64,000 nucleotides of DNA from an uncultured Eubacteriales bacterium (GTDB lineage: Bacteria > Bacillota > Clostridia > UBA1381). The notes beneath the pieces were generated by a model. It did not search any database, had not been told where the DNA came from, and was given only the letters and a program-made list of their open reading frames with translations. The stretch is from NCBI GenBank assembly GCA_905199755.1, contig CAJKHT010000005.1:11378-75377 (forward strand), given 5' to 3'. Shown here in pieces: positions 26,904 to 34,986 of the stretch. Positions within the stretch are counted from its first letter, which is position 1; every line of letters starts with the position of its first letter. The translations under genes were made by a program, and so were the position numbers.

Positions 26904-28952
26904 ATGCAGTTATATAAAAACTTTTGCAATGAAACCTTTACAAAAGATGATGTTTTAAAAGATTTCTCACTCGTTTATCCCGATAATTACAATTTCGGCT
27001 ATGACGTTGTGGATAAAATGGCAGAGCTTGCACCTAATGACAGAGCTGTCGTATGGTGTGATGCAGACGGAAACGAAAAAACATTTACCTTTGCCGATAT
27101 TAAAGATTTGAGCAACCGTGCGGCAAATGTATTTCTTGCCCACGGCATAAAAAAAGGTGACAAAGTGCTCGTAATTCTCAAACGAAATTACGAATACTGG
27201 TATGTCGCCCCCGCACTTCATAAAATAGGAGCGGTTCTTATTCCGGCAACGCATATGCTCACGGCAGAGGATATAGTTTACCGTGTTGAGGCGGCACATA
27301 TAACTGCCGCAGTCTGCACTCCTCAGTCCGATGCCGCAGATAAGGTCATGAAAGCGAGCAAGCTTAATCCACTGCTCAAAACAGTATTTGTAACACACGG
27401 AGCATATGAGGGCGCGGTTGATTTTACTTCGGAGGTCAAATCCGCCTCCTGCCGTCTCGAACGCATTGACACCTCCGTAAATGAGCCGATGCTTATTTAC
27501 TTCACATCGGGTACAACAGGCTACCCGAAAGCGGTCATACATGACCACACCTATACCCTTGCGCATATAATCACAGCGCGGTATTGGCAGTGCGTCAAGG
27601 AGGGAGGTCTGCATTTAACCGTTGCCGAGACCGGCTGGGGCAAGGCATCATGGGGTAAGATTTACGGTCAGTGGCTTTGCGGCTGCGCCGTTATGGTATA
27701 CGATTTTGATAATTTTTCACCCGGCTCATTACTCGCCGTAATTGCGAAATACGGCGTAACAAGCTTTTGTGCACCGCCGACAGTATACAGATATTTTATT
27801 AAAAAGGATATGCGCCGATATGACCTGTCATCTCTTGAACATATCACCACCGCCGGAGAAGCGCTTAATCCCAAGGTTTTCCGTGCCGTTCAGGAGCAGA
27901 CGGGACTCGATATTATGGAGGGATTCGGTCAGACGGAATCTGTTTTGATGCTTGCCGCCCTCGAAAACACGGAGCCGCGCGTAGGTTCTATGGGCAAGCC
28001 CTCTCCCCTGTACGATGTGCGTATACTTTCGGACGACGGCACATTCGCCGCTCCAGGTGAAGTCGGTGAAATCGTTGTCGTTCCGCGTGATGATAAGCAG
28101 CCCGGCATTTTTGCAGGCTACTGCGGTGACGATGAATTATACAAAAAAGTATGGCGCGGAGGTGTATATCACACGGGTGACACAGCCTACTGCGATAATG
28201 ACGGATACTTTTTCTATGTTGGCAGAGCCGATGATTTGATTAAAACAAGCGGTTTCCGCGTAGGGCCGTTTGAAATAGAGAATATTCTTATGGAACACCC
28301 TGCCGTGCTCGAATGTGCAATTACCGGTGTTCCCGATAAAAAGCGCGGTCAGGCAATCAAGGCTACAATCGTTCTGGCGGATAACTACAGCTTTTCCAAT
28401 GAACTGAAAAACAGTATACAGCGCTTCTGCAATTCAAAAACATCTTCATACAAGCATATACAGCAATTTGAATTTGTCCGTGAAATGCCGAAAACCATCA
28501 GTGGAAAAATTCGCCATGCGGAGCTTAGGAAAAAGCATGTTAAACCGTACAAACGCAGCGTAAACTATTATGAAACCGACAGAATGAATATAGTCCACCA
28601 TGCAAACTATCTCAAATATTTCGAGGAGGCACGTCTTGATTTTATGAATCAGATAGGCTGTGCATACGACGAAATAGAGGCTATGGATATTTTCATTCCA
28701 AATACGGATGCATTTTCCAAATATATCTCACCTCTGCATTTCGGTGACAGCTTTAACGTACACGTCAAAGTGACCGAATTTACGGGGGTTAAGATATGCT
28801 TCAGCTATATTATAGAGCATGACGGCACACGCGTTGCCGAGGGGCGCACAACGCACTGTTTTGTAAACCGTGCGTTCCGTCCGATAAGCATTAAGCGCCG
28901 TTTGCCGGATATATACAACAAATTTATGAAAATGACAGAAAAAATGCCGTGA
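26904..28952 (+). CDS. Acyl-CoA synthetase fused to a 4HBT thioesterase
   Basis: A 682-residue fusion. Residues ~30-540 are an ANL-family acyl-CoA synthetase of the medium/short-chain (AcsM-like) type: YFTSGTTGYPKAVIHDH (phosphate loop), EGFGQTES, the hinge GRADDLIKTSGFRVGP and the C-terminal catalytic Lys in PKTISGKIRHAELR. Residues ~548-682 are a hotdog-fold thioesterase of the YbgC/FadM type: YYETDRMNIVHHANYLKYFE, EARLDFM. The first part would make acyl-CoA from an acid with ATP; the second would hydrolyse an acyl-CoA. An ATG at 26904 has AAGGAGAG upstream. A strong hairpin terminator follows at 28957. Substrate unknown; possibly aromatic or medium-chain acids. Confidence 0.9.
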   Translation: MQLYKNFCNETFTKDDVLKDFSLVYPDNYNFGYDVVDKMAELAPNDRAVVWCDADGNEKTFTFADIKDLSNRAANVFLAHGIKKGDKVLVILKRNYEYWYVAPALHKIGAVLIPATHMLTAEDIVYRVEAAHITAAVCTPQSDAADKVMKASKLNPLLKTVFVTHGAYEGAVDFTSEVKSASCRLERIDTSVNEPMLIYFTSGTTGYPKAVIHDHTYTLAHIITARYWQCVKEGGLHLTVAETGWGKASWGKIYGQWLCGCAVMVYDFDNFSPGSLLAVIAKYGVTSFCAPPTVYRYFIKKDMRRYDLSSLEHITTAGEALNPKVFRAVQEQTGLDIMEGFGQTESVLMLAALENTEPRVGSMGKPSPLYDVRILSDDGTFAAPGEVGEIVVVPRDDKQPGIFAGYCGDDELYKKVWRGGVYHTGDTAYCDNDGYFFYVGRADDLIKTSGFRVGPFEIENILMEHPAVLECAITGVPDKKRGQAIKATIVLADNYSFSNELKNSIQRFCNSKTSSYKHIQQFEFVREMPKTISGKIRHAELRKKHVKPYKRSVNYYETDRMNIVHHANYLKYFEEARLDFMNQIGCAYDEIEAMDIFIPNTDAFSKYISPLHFGDSFNVHVKVTEFTGVKICFSYIIEHDGTRVAEGRTTHCFVNRAFRPISIKRRLPDIYNKFMKMTEKMP

Positions 28953-28956
28953 TAAA

Positions 28957-28998
28957 AAAATCCCGAAGCATTCTCAAAATGAGATGCTTCGGGATTTT
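28957..28998. terminator. Bidirectional terminator between the ligase fusion and prsA
   Basis: 15-bp perfect arms (AAAATCCCGAAGCAT at 28957-28971; complement at 28984-28998) with an additional CTC/GAG inner stem, and A/T runs on both sides. Confidence 0.9.
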
Positions 28999-29002
28999 CT
29001 TA

Positions 29003-29953
29003 TTATTTACTGCTTTTTGATGTATCATCCTTAAGTGCATTCTTTATCTGTTCGATATTTGCATCGTTCTTTTCTACATTGATTTTGTTTTCCGATGCCA
29101 TATCATTCAGCTTATCATCAAAACCGTCATCAATGAAAGTTTCCGCAATTGCGGTTTCAACCTTTTTATATTCCTTATCGAAAAGCTCGGGAGTTTCATC
29201 AAGTGCCAAACGATGAATTACGTGATAACCAAAGCTTGATTCACATAACGCAAACCCGCCGATTTCACAGTTTTTAACAGCCTCCTGAAATTCGGTAACC
29301 ATTTCGCCGTCCGTGAAAACATATCCGTCCGGATTCGACTTTGAACCGGGATCCTGGCTGTTTTCATTCATAAGCGTGTCAAAATCTTCGCCCGACTGAG
29401 CCTTTTTCAAAAGCTCCTCCGCTTTTGCTTTTGCCTCTGCCTTTGCGGCATCATCCATAGGCTGTCCCGTAGTCTCGTCCGTAGTCAGAATAAGAATGTG
29501 CTTTGCACGGTAATAATGATCCTTAAAATACTGCTGCTTTTCATCTTCGCTTATAAGCTTTTCTCTTAAAATCTGTGCTTTTGCGGTATCCTTTACAAAA
29601 TCCTCCGTTAAGCTGTTTTCCTTTAAATACTGATTAAACTCTGTTGTTGTACCCTGCTTTCTGCGCAAAGTAACCATCTGGCTTGTTACGCTCTGCTCAT
29701 CCTCTGCGCTGAGCTTTATATTCTGTTTCTTCGCCAGCTCGATTACAATTCTGTCATTTACGGCATTATCAATTGCTGTCTGAACGGCATCCTCGCCGCT
29801 CTGTGACGATTTGCCGTAATTTTCCTCATAAAACTTTATTTCCTGCTGCGTAATCTTATATCCGCCGACGGTAGCAGCAACCGTACCCGTATGTGATGAG
29901 CAGCCCGATACCGCTACCATGCCTGCCGCCGCAATTACTAAAATCTTTTTCAT
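29003..29953 (-). CDS. prsA: PrsA-type foldase lipoprotein (parvulin peptidyl-prolyl isomerase)
   Basis: A 316-residue lipoprotein with lipobox AVSGC (lipidated Cys18). The N- and C-terminal SurA-like helical regions flank a parvulin domain (~145-250: YRAKHILILTTDE, GEDFDTLMNENSQDPGSK, GEMVTEFQEAV, SSFGYHVIHRL). It sits on the outer face of the membrane and helps secreted proteins fold, which suits a region rich in secreted enzymes. It has its own perfect promoter overlapping the 3' end of mfd (29995-30023), and AAAGGG before the ATG. Alternative: a closely related lipoprotein PPIase paralogue. Confidence 0.9.
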   Translation of the reverse strand: MKKILVIAAAGMVAVSGCSSHTGTVAATVGGYKITQQEIKFYEENYGKSSQSGEDAVQTAIDNAVNDRIVIELAKKQNIKLSAEDEQSVTSQMVTLRRKQGTTTEFNQYLKENSLTEDFVKDTAKAQILREKLISEDEKQQYFKDHYYRAKHILILTTDETTGQPMDDAAKAEAKAKAEELLKKAQSGEDFDTLMNENSQDPGSKSNPDGYVFTDGEMVTEFQEAVKNCEIGGFALCESSFGYHVIHRLALDETPELFDKEYKKVETAIAETFIDDGFDDKLNDMASENKINVEKNDANIEQIKNALKDDTSKSSK

Positions 29954-29994
29954 TATTTAAACCCTTTCCTTTCTGTATCTTCTGCATACTAATT

Positions 29995-30023
29995 ATTATA
30001 CGCACTTTATTGCTTATTGTCAA
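29995..30023 (-). promoter_or_regulatory. Fully consensus sigma-A promoter for prsA, inside the end of mfd
   Basis: Minus strand TTGACA (30018-30023), 17 bases, TATAAT (29995-30000). The -35 is in the last codons of mfd. Confidence 0.85.
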
Positions 30024-33000
30024 CCTTTTCATTGATTTTAATTACGGTATCAAGCAAATTTTCGGTATACTTTAAAATGTCTTTTTCGCTTTCGTCAACC
30101 GTAAATGTTATTACCGGTTTTTCCGATGCCGCAATTTTCATGCGTTTCGGGAACAGCTTATCGAGCGCAAATACCGTTTCCGCACTGATTTTGTTTTCAA
30201 CAAATTTTAATTGCAGCTTATCTCGATGCCGGAAAATATCATATACGCCGCACTTTCTCGCCTTGATTTTCAATGCGGATACATCTATTATATTCTGCAC
30301 TGAACGCGGAATATCACCGTAACGGTCGATAAGCTCATCTTCAATCTCAAATTTATCCTCTTGGCTTTCTATTGCGGCAATTTTCTTGTACATGTCAATG
30401 CGCTGATTATGGTTTTCTATATACGTTTCCGGCAAAAATGCATTAACGTTTATATCTACGCAAACGCTTATATCCTCTGCCGGAGTCTCGCCCTTTGCCT
30501 CGTTTATGCTTTCTTTTAAGATTTTACAGTACATGTCATATCCGACACTTTCCATATGCCCGTGCTGCTCCGCACCGAGTATATTTCCGGCACCTCTTAT
30601 TTCCAGATCACGCATTGCAATCTTAAATCCCGAACCGAATTCCGTAAACTCCTTGACCGCTCTAAGACGCTTTTCCGCCACATCGGATAAAATACGGTCG
30701 CGCCTGTAGGTGAGATACGCATATGCCGCGCGGTTTGAACGTCCCACACGTCCGCGGAGCTGATAAAGCTGCGCCAGTCCCATATGATCCGCATTTTCGA
30801 TTATGATTGTATTGGCATTCGGTATATCAAGTCCCGTTTCGATTATGGTTGTGCAGACAAGCACATCAATATCTCCGTTTACCATATCATACATTATGGT
30901 TTCAAGCTCATCTTCATTCATTTTTCCGTGTCCGACAGCAACATTCGCATCGGGCAGCTGTGACTGAAGCCATGCCGCTTTTTTATAAATATCCTTAACG
31001 CTGTTATGAAGATAAAACACCTGTCCGCCGCGCGACAGCTCATTTCTCACCGCATCAAGAATAACCGAAGGATTTTCCTCCAGCACATATGTCTGAACGG
31101 GGTATCTGTTTTCCGGCGGCTCGGTAAGCACGCTCATATCACGCACACTTGTCATTGCCATATGCAGTGTACGCGGAATCGGTGTTGCGGTCATGGTAAG
31201 AACATCGACATTCTTCTTAAGCTCTTTCAATCGCTCCTTATGCGCCACGCCAAAGCGCTGTTCCTCATCTATTATAAGGAGTCCCAAATCATGAAATTCA
31301 AGGTCCTTTGAAAGCAGCCTGTGCGTCCCGATTATTATATCAATTTCCCCTGTTTTCAGCTTTTTAATAATCTTTTTCTGCTGTGCCGCACTCCTGAAAC
31401 GCGACAGCATCTCAACCTTTACGGGAAAATGCTCCATACGCTTTAAAAAGGTTTCGTAATGCTGCATTGCCAGTACAGTTGTCGGGCAAAGATATGCCGC
31501 CTGCTTTGAATCGCACACAGCCTTAAATGCCGCACGAAGCGCCACCTCTGTTTTTCCGAAGCCGACATCGCCGCATAAAAGTCTGTCCATGGGACGCGGA
31601 CTTTCCATATCATGCTTCACTTCTTCAATCGAACGGAGCTGATCCTCCGTCTCCTGATACTGAAAAGCGTCCTCAAACTCACGCTGCCACGGGGTATCGC
31701 TGCTGAAGCTGTAACCCTTGCTTTCCGAACGTTCCGCATAAAGCTTTATAAGCTGCTGTGCCATATCCTCCGCAGCTTTTTTTACCCTCTGCTTTGTCTT
31801 ATTCCAGTCGGAGCCGCCCAGCTTATTAAGCTTCATTTTACGCTCCGTATTTCCGCCCACATATTTATACAGAGCATTAAGCTGGTCTATCGGCACATAC
31901 AGTATATCAGTACCCTGATACTGAATTTTCAGATAATCCTTTGTTATTCCGCCCACGGACATTTTCTGAGTTCCCATATACTGACCGATGCCGTGCGATG
32001 CATGAACCACATAATCTCCCGGATTTATGTCATTATACGATTTAATTCTGTTCGCATTTTCCACCTTGCGGCGCGTTCGGCTTTTCTTTGTTTCAAATAT
32101 TTCACGGTCACTGATAAGCACCAGCTTAATTTCGGGATATTCAAAGCCCTTGCTCAGATTTCCGCGCATTACAACCGTTTCCCCGGCTTTAAACTCTCTG
32201 CTGTCCGGCGCAATTTTGGCATGTATTCCTCTTTCATTCAGCACTCCCGCAAGATTTTCACTTCTGCCGCGTGTTGATGCAAGAATTATACACGTGTATC
32301 CGTCTTTCTGCCATTTTTCCAAATCATCGTACAGATATTCTATTTTCCCGTGGAATGATATTGTTGTTTTTGTTGTAAAGCTTTCGAGGTATTTATAAGT
32401 AAAATCGTTTTTGGTATGAGTCAGCGGCTCTATGGCAACCACCTTTTTTGCCGATGCCGCACTTACAAACTCCTTATACGGCACAAAAAAATTCTCTTTT
32501 GTACTGCCTAGTATTCCCTTTTCCTTAAGCTCGGATATAATTTCGCCCTTTTCCCAGTCAAAGGTTTTGCCGCGCTCGGAAATACGTTTCGGATCGGCTA
32601 TAAAAACAATACCCGTATCGGGTATATAATCCGTAACGGACGGAATTTTACCATATATCAGCGATACATACTTATCTATTGACGGGAAATAGTAACGCTC
32701 CTTAAAGCTTTCTATGTCGGCTTCCGTTGTTTCAATAAAGCTTTCGGACGGAGCTTTTTTTCTTTTTTCCTTTTTTATTCGCTCACGCAGTGCCGATATA
32801 ACCTCATCTCTTTTTTCGGCACTCATAATCGCTTCCGTTGCCGGAATTATACGTGCATACTCCTGCTTATCAAGCGAACGCTGACTGTAGGAGTCAAACA
32901 TTCTTACCGAATCCGTTTCATCATCAAAAAACTCTATTCTTACGGGGTTTTCCATATTGGGAGAATAAATATCGAATATTCCTCCGCGTACCGAGAACTG

Positions 33001-33501
33001 TCCCGGAGCCTCCGTTATATCCTCACGCACATAGCCCATGCATACAAGCTTTTTTGCAAGAGCCTCCAAGTCAAAGCGTTTCCCCACTGTAAATTCTATA
33101 CAGTTTTCTTCAAATACCGTTTTATCCGCCGTATACTGCAAAACCGCATCAAGGCTCGTAACAACGATACTGCCGTCGGTATGAAGTATTTTATCGAGAG
33201 CCGCAAGACGTTCATTTTCGTTTTTATGACCTGTGGTTTCAATATTGTAGAACACATATTCCTTTGCAGGAAAATAAACGGCGTTATCGGTATAAAAGGA
33301 TATATCCGAAAATAACGCACGCGCATCCGTATCGCTGTAGGTAATCACAAGCGATGTATTATTGTTTTCCGCCGTCAGAGAGCATATAAAGTGACTTTGT
33401 GCCGATTCCGCAATACCTGCCACAGACATCGGAGTATTTCCGAGATTTTCCGTCACTCTCTTGTACGGAGGATAATTTTTAAGAACATTAAAAAAATTCA
33501 T
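30007..33501 (-). CDS. mfd: Transcription-repair coupling factor Mfd
   Basis: A 1164-residue DNA translocase that removes stalled RNA polymerase and recruits UvrA. N-terminal UvrB-like region (FSVRGGIFDIYSPN), the RNAP-interacting CarD/TRCF domain (~480-560, GDYVVHASHGIGQY), helicase motor with Walker A GDVGFGKTEVA, DEEQ box IIDEEQRFGVAHKE and motif VI QLRGRVGRS, then the C-terminal D7 domain. I choose the ATG at 33501 (GGAG 6 bases upstream) over a TTG at 33528 that lies 6 bases after a GGGAGG in the end of pth; both are possible. It is 30 bases after pth in the same operon. Confidence 0.97.
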   Translation of the reverse strand: MNFFNVLKNYPPYKRVTENLGNTPMSVAGIAESAQSHFICSLTAENNNTSLVITYSDTDARALFSDISFYTDNAVYFPAKEYVFYNIETTGHKNENERLAALDKILHTDGSIVVTSLDAVLQYTADKTVFEENCIEFTVGKRFDLEALAKKLVCMGYVREDITEAPGQFSVRGGIFDIYSPNMENPVRIEFFDDETDSVRMFDSYSQRSLDKQEYARIIPATEAIMSAEKRDEVISALRERIKKEKRKKAPSESFIETTEADIESFKERYYFPSIDKYVSLIYGKIPSVTDYIPDTGIVFIADPKRISERGKTFDWEKGEIISELKEKGILGSTKENFFVPYKEFVSAASAKKVVAIEPLTHTKNDFTYKYLESFTTKTTISFHGKIEYLYDDLEKWQKDGYTCIILASTRGRSENLAGVLNERGIHAKIAPDSREFKAGETVVMRGNLSKGFEYPEIKLVLISDREIFETKKSRTRRKVENANRIKSYNDINPGDYVVHASHGIGQYMGTQKMSVGGITKDYLKIQYQGTDILYVPIDQLNALYKYVGGNTERKMKLNKLGGSDWNKTKQRVKKAAEDMAQQLIKLYAERSESKGYSFSSDTPWQREFEDAFQYQETEDQLRSIEEVKHDMESPRPMDRLLCGDVGFGKTEVALRAAFKAVCDSKQAAYLCPTTVLAMQHYETFLKRMEHFPVKVEMLSRFRSAAQQKKIIKKLKTGEIDIIIGTHRLLSKDLEFHDLGLLIIDEEQRFGVAHKERLKELKKNVDVLTMTATPIPRTLHMAMTSVRDMSVLTEPPENRYPVQTYVLEENPSVILDAVRNELSRGGQVFYLHNSVKDIYKKAAWLQSQLPDANVAVGHGKMNEDELETIMYDMVNGDIDVLVCTTIIETGLDIPNANTIIIENADHMGLAQLYQLRGRVGRSNRAAYAYLTYRRDRILSDVAEKRLRAVKEFTEFGSGFKIAMRDLEIRGAGNILGAEQHGHMESVGYDMYCKILKESINEAKGETPAEDISVCVDINVNAFLPETYIENHNQRIDMYKKIAAIESQEDKFEIEDELIDRYGDIPRSVQNIIDVSALKIKARKCGVYDIFRHRDKLQLKFVENKISAETVFALDKLFPKRMKIAASEKPVITFTVDESEKDILKYTENLLDTVIKINEKVDNKQ

Positions 33502-33530
33502 GTCAAGCTCCGCCGCCATGCGGCACAAAT

Positions 33531-34106
33531 TCAGCCTCCCTGATTTGAATTGTATTTATTCATTGCCGATGCAGCACCGCTGCGGATTATCTCCTCCGCC
33601 GCAGCTGCCGCCTTTATAATCGCCTTTTCCATAATCGGAATTTCCTCTTTCGTAAAGCGTCCGAGCACAAAATCCGCCAAATCATAGTCTTTGTTTTGCG
33701 GCGCTCCAACACCCATTTTAACACGTGGAAATTCATCGCTGTTAAGATGATATATAATGGATTTCAGTCCGTTATGTCCGCCGGCACTGCCTTTCGGTCT
33801 CACTCTTATTCTGCCCGTATCAAGCGAAATATCATCATTTATGATTATTATATTTTCAGGTTTGATTTTATAAAAGCGCGAAAAATCGCCTATGCTTTCA
33901 CCGCTTAAATTCATATAGGTCTGCGGTTTTACAAGCAGAACCTTTTCTCCCGCAATCTCGCACTCACCGTAAAGCGCCTTGAACTTCAGCTTTTTAACCT
34001 TTACATTTAATTTATCGGCAATATAGTCTATTGTATGAAATCCGATATTATGACGAGTCATTTCATACTGAGTACCCGGATTGCCCAATCCTGCTATAAT
34101 ATACAT
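33531..34106 (-). CDS. pth: Peptidyl-tRNA hydrolase
   Basis: A 191-residue enzyme that recycles peptidyl-tRNA. It starts MYIIAGLGNPGTQYEMTRHN with the catalytic His19, and has LVKPQTYMNLSG, IIINDDISLDTG and KGSAGGHNGLKSII. The ATG at 34106 follows AAAGGCG. The longer open frame runs back through the promoter at 34150-34178, so this start is confident. It leads the pth-mfd operon. Confidence 0.96.
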   Translation of the reverse strand: MYIIAGLGNPGTQYEMTRHNIGFHTIDYIADKLNVKVKKLKFKALYGECEIAGEKVLLVKPQTYMNLSGESIGDFSRFYKIKPENIIIINDDISLDTGRIRVRPKGSAGGHNGLKSIIYHLNSDEFPRVKMGVGAPQNKDYDLADFVLGRFTKEEIPIMEKAIIKAAAAAEEIIRSGAASAMNKYNSNQGG

Positions 34107-34149
34107 TTTTTCGCCTTTCCAAATCATAGTGTTTCTGACATTAATGTTT

Positions 34150-34178
34150 ATTATATCACTAATACAAAAAGTAGTCAA
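34150..34178 (-). promoter_or_regulatory. Sigma-A promoter for pth-mfd
   Basis: Minus strand TTGACT (34173-34178), 17 bases, TATAAT (34150-34155), directly after the terminator of the ECF gene. Confidence 0.85.
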
Positions 34179-34180
34179 CA

Positions 34181-34208
34181 AAAAAAACGGGGTATTTTCC
34201 CCGTTTTT
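34181..34208 (-). terminator. Terminator of the ECF transporter gene
   Basis: AAAACGGGG / CCCCGTTTT hairpin with a 6-base loop and a T8 run in the minus direction. Confidence 0.85.
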
Positions 34209-34221
34209 GCAGTTATTTTGA

Positions 34222-34731
34222 TTACAGCTTCTTAAAGCTTGTCTTTGACAGTGCAAGCAAAAGAAGATTTGCCGTAACTATTCCCGTAAGATTTTGTATC
34301 GCATTCGGAATCATATCCACGATTGCAACACCGAATGTACCGATACTGCTTCCGAATACGATTATATCCGCAAAGTAATATCCGAGTACCATCCATACTC
34401 CCATGATAACCATAAGAAGTATATTTTTAACCGTTACAAATCCCTCATAGCTTGCAAAATATCCGACTACAAATCCCATAAGTCCCTTTATGATAAATGT
34501 AGGCAGCGCCCATGCGGCATATCCGCTTATAAGATCGGCAAGCGCACTTCCGACTCCCCCCGAGAACAGTCCTATCCACGGTCCGCCCAGAACCGCCGCA
34601 GCATATACTCCGCAGTCACCAAGATTCAGATAACCGTTTCCCGTCGGAATTTTGACTATGTACGTAAGCACGCATATAATCGCCGTAAACAGTGCCGTGT
34701 AGGTCATTTTCCTTGTTCTTTCATTTTTCAT
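34222..34731 (-). CDS. ECF transporter S component, substrate unknown
   Basis: A 169-residue membrane protein with five to six helices. The S-component signature is the early TALFTAIICVLTYI helix, then NGYLNLGDCGVYAAAVLGG and the DLISGYAAWALPTFIIKGLMG loop. S components capture vitamins or precursors and share an EcfAAT energising module, which is not in this window. The substrate cannot be told from sequence alone. Transcribed singly behind an extended -10 promoter with an ~80-base leader that ends in a hairpin next to the ribosome binding site. Confidence 0.85.
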   Translation of the reverse strand: MKNERTRKMTYTALFTAIICVLTYIVKIPTGNGYLNLGDCGVYAAAVLGGPWIGLFSGGVGSALADLISGYAAWALPTFIIKGLMGFVVGYFASYEGFVTVKNILLMVIMGVWMVLGYYFADIIVFGSSIGTFGVAIVDMIPNAIQNLTGIVTANLLLLALSKTSFKKL

Positions 34732-34738
34732 TGTTGTG

Positions 34739-34829
34739 CTCCCTTCTCTCCGCTAAAGTACGGAGACTGCATATTTTAAGGAATTTGCCCGGATAAACCG
34801 CCAAAATCATCCTTTATAAAATTATACCA
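34739..34829 (-). promoter_or_regulatory. Promoter and leader of the ECF S-component gene
   Basis: Extended -10 TGGTATAAT (TATAAT at 34821-34826), predicted start near 34814, then a leader of about 80 bases. A TCTCCG/CGGAGA hairpin (34747-34766, 8-base loop) directly abuts the AAGGGAG ribosome binding site (34739-34745). This could be a small riboswitch; I could not match it to TPP, THF or preQ1 consensus. Confidence 0.45.
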
Positions 34830-34921
34830 TATTTTAAGAAATATTAAATAGGGAAAATAGGAGAAAATAAACCCCATTTACCGACTGATTTTGTATGTTT
34901 TATCATGTTTTACAAAAAAAA

Positions 34922-34966
34922 CAGACAAAAACCTTGCTTTTCTGTAAAAAACATGGTTTTTGTCTG
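34922..34966 (-). terminator. Terminator of the amt gene
   Basis: 12-bp perfect arms CAGACAAAAACC (34922-34933) and complement (34955-34966) with a T8 run in the minus direction. Confidence 0.85.
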
Positions 34967-34986
34967 CCTGAAATCAATGCATTATA

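Noticed and set aside
34107..34256. Longer N-terminus for pth
   Set aside because: It would run through the terminator and the consensus promoter; the internal ATG at 34106 gives the family start.
34739..34815. TPP, THF or preQ1 riboswitch before the ECF gene
   Set aside because: None of the diagnostic consensus stretches of these classes are present; only a hairpin is.
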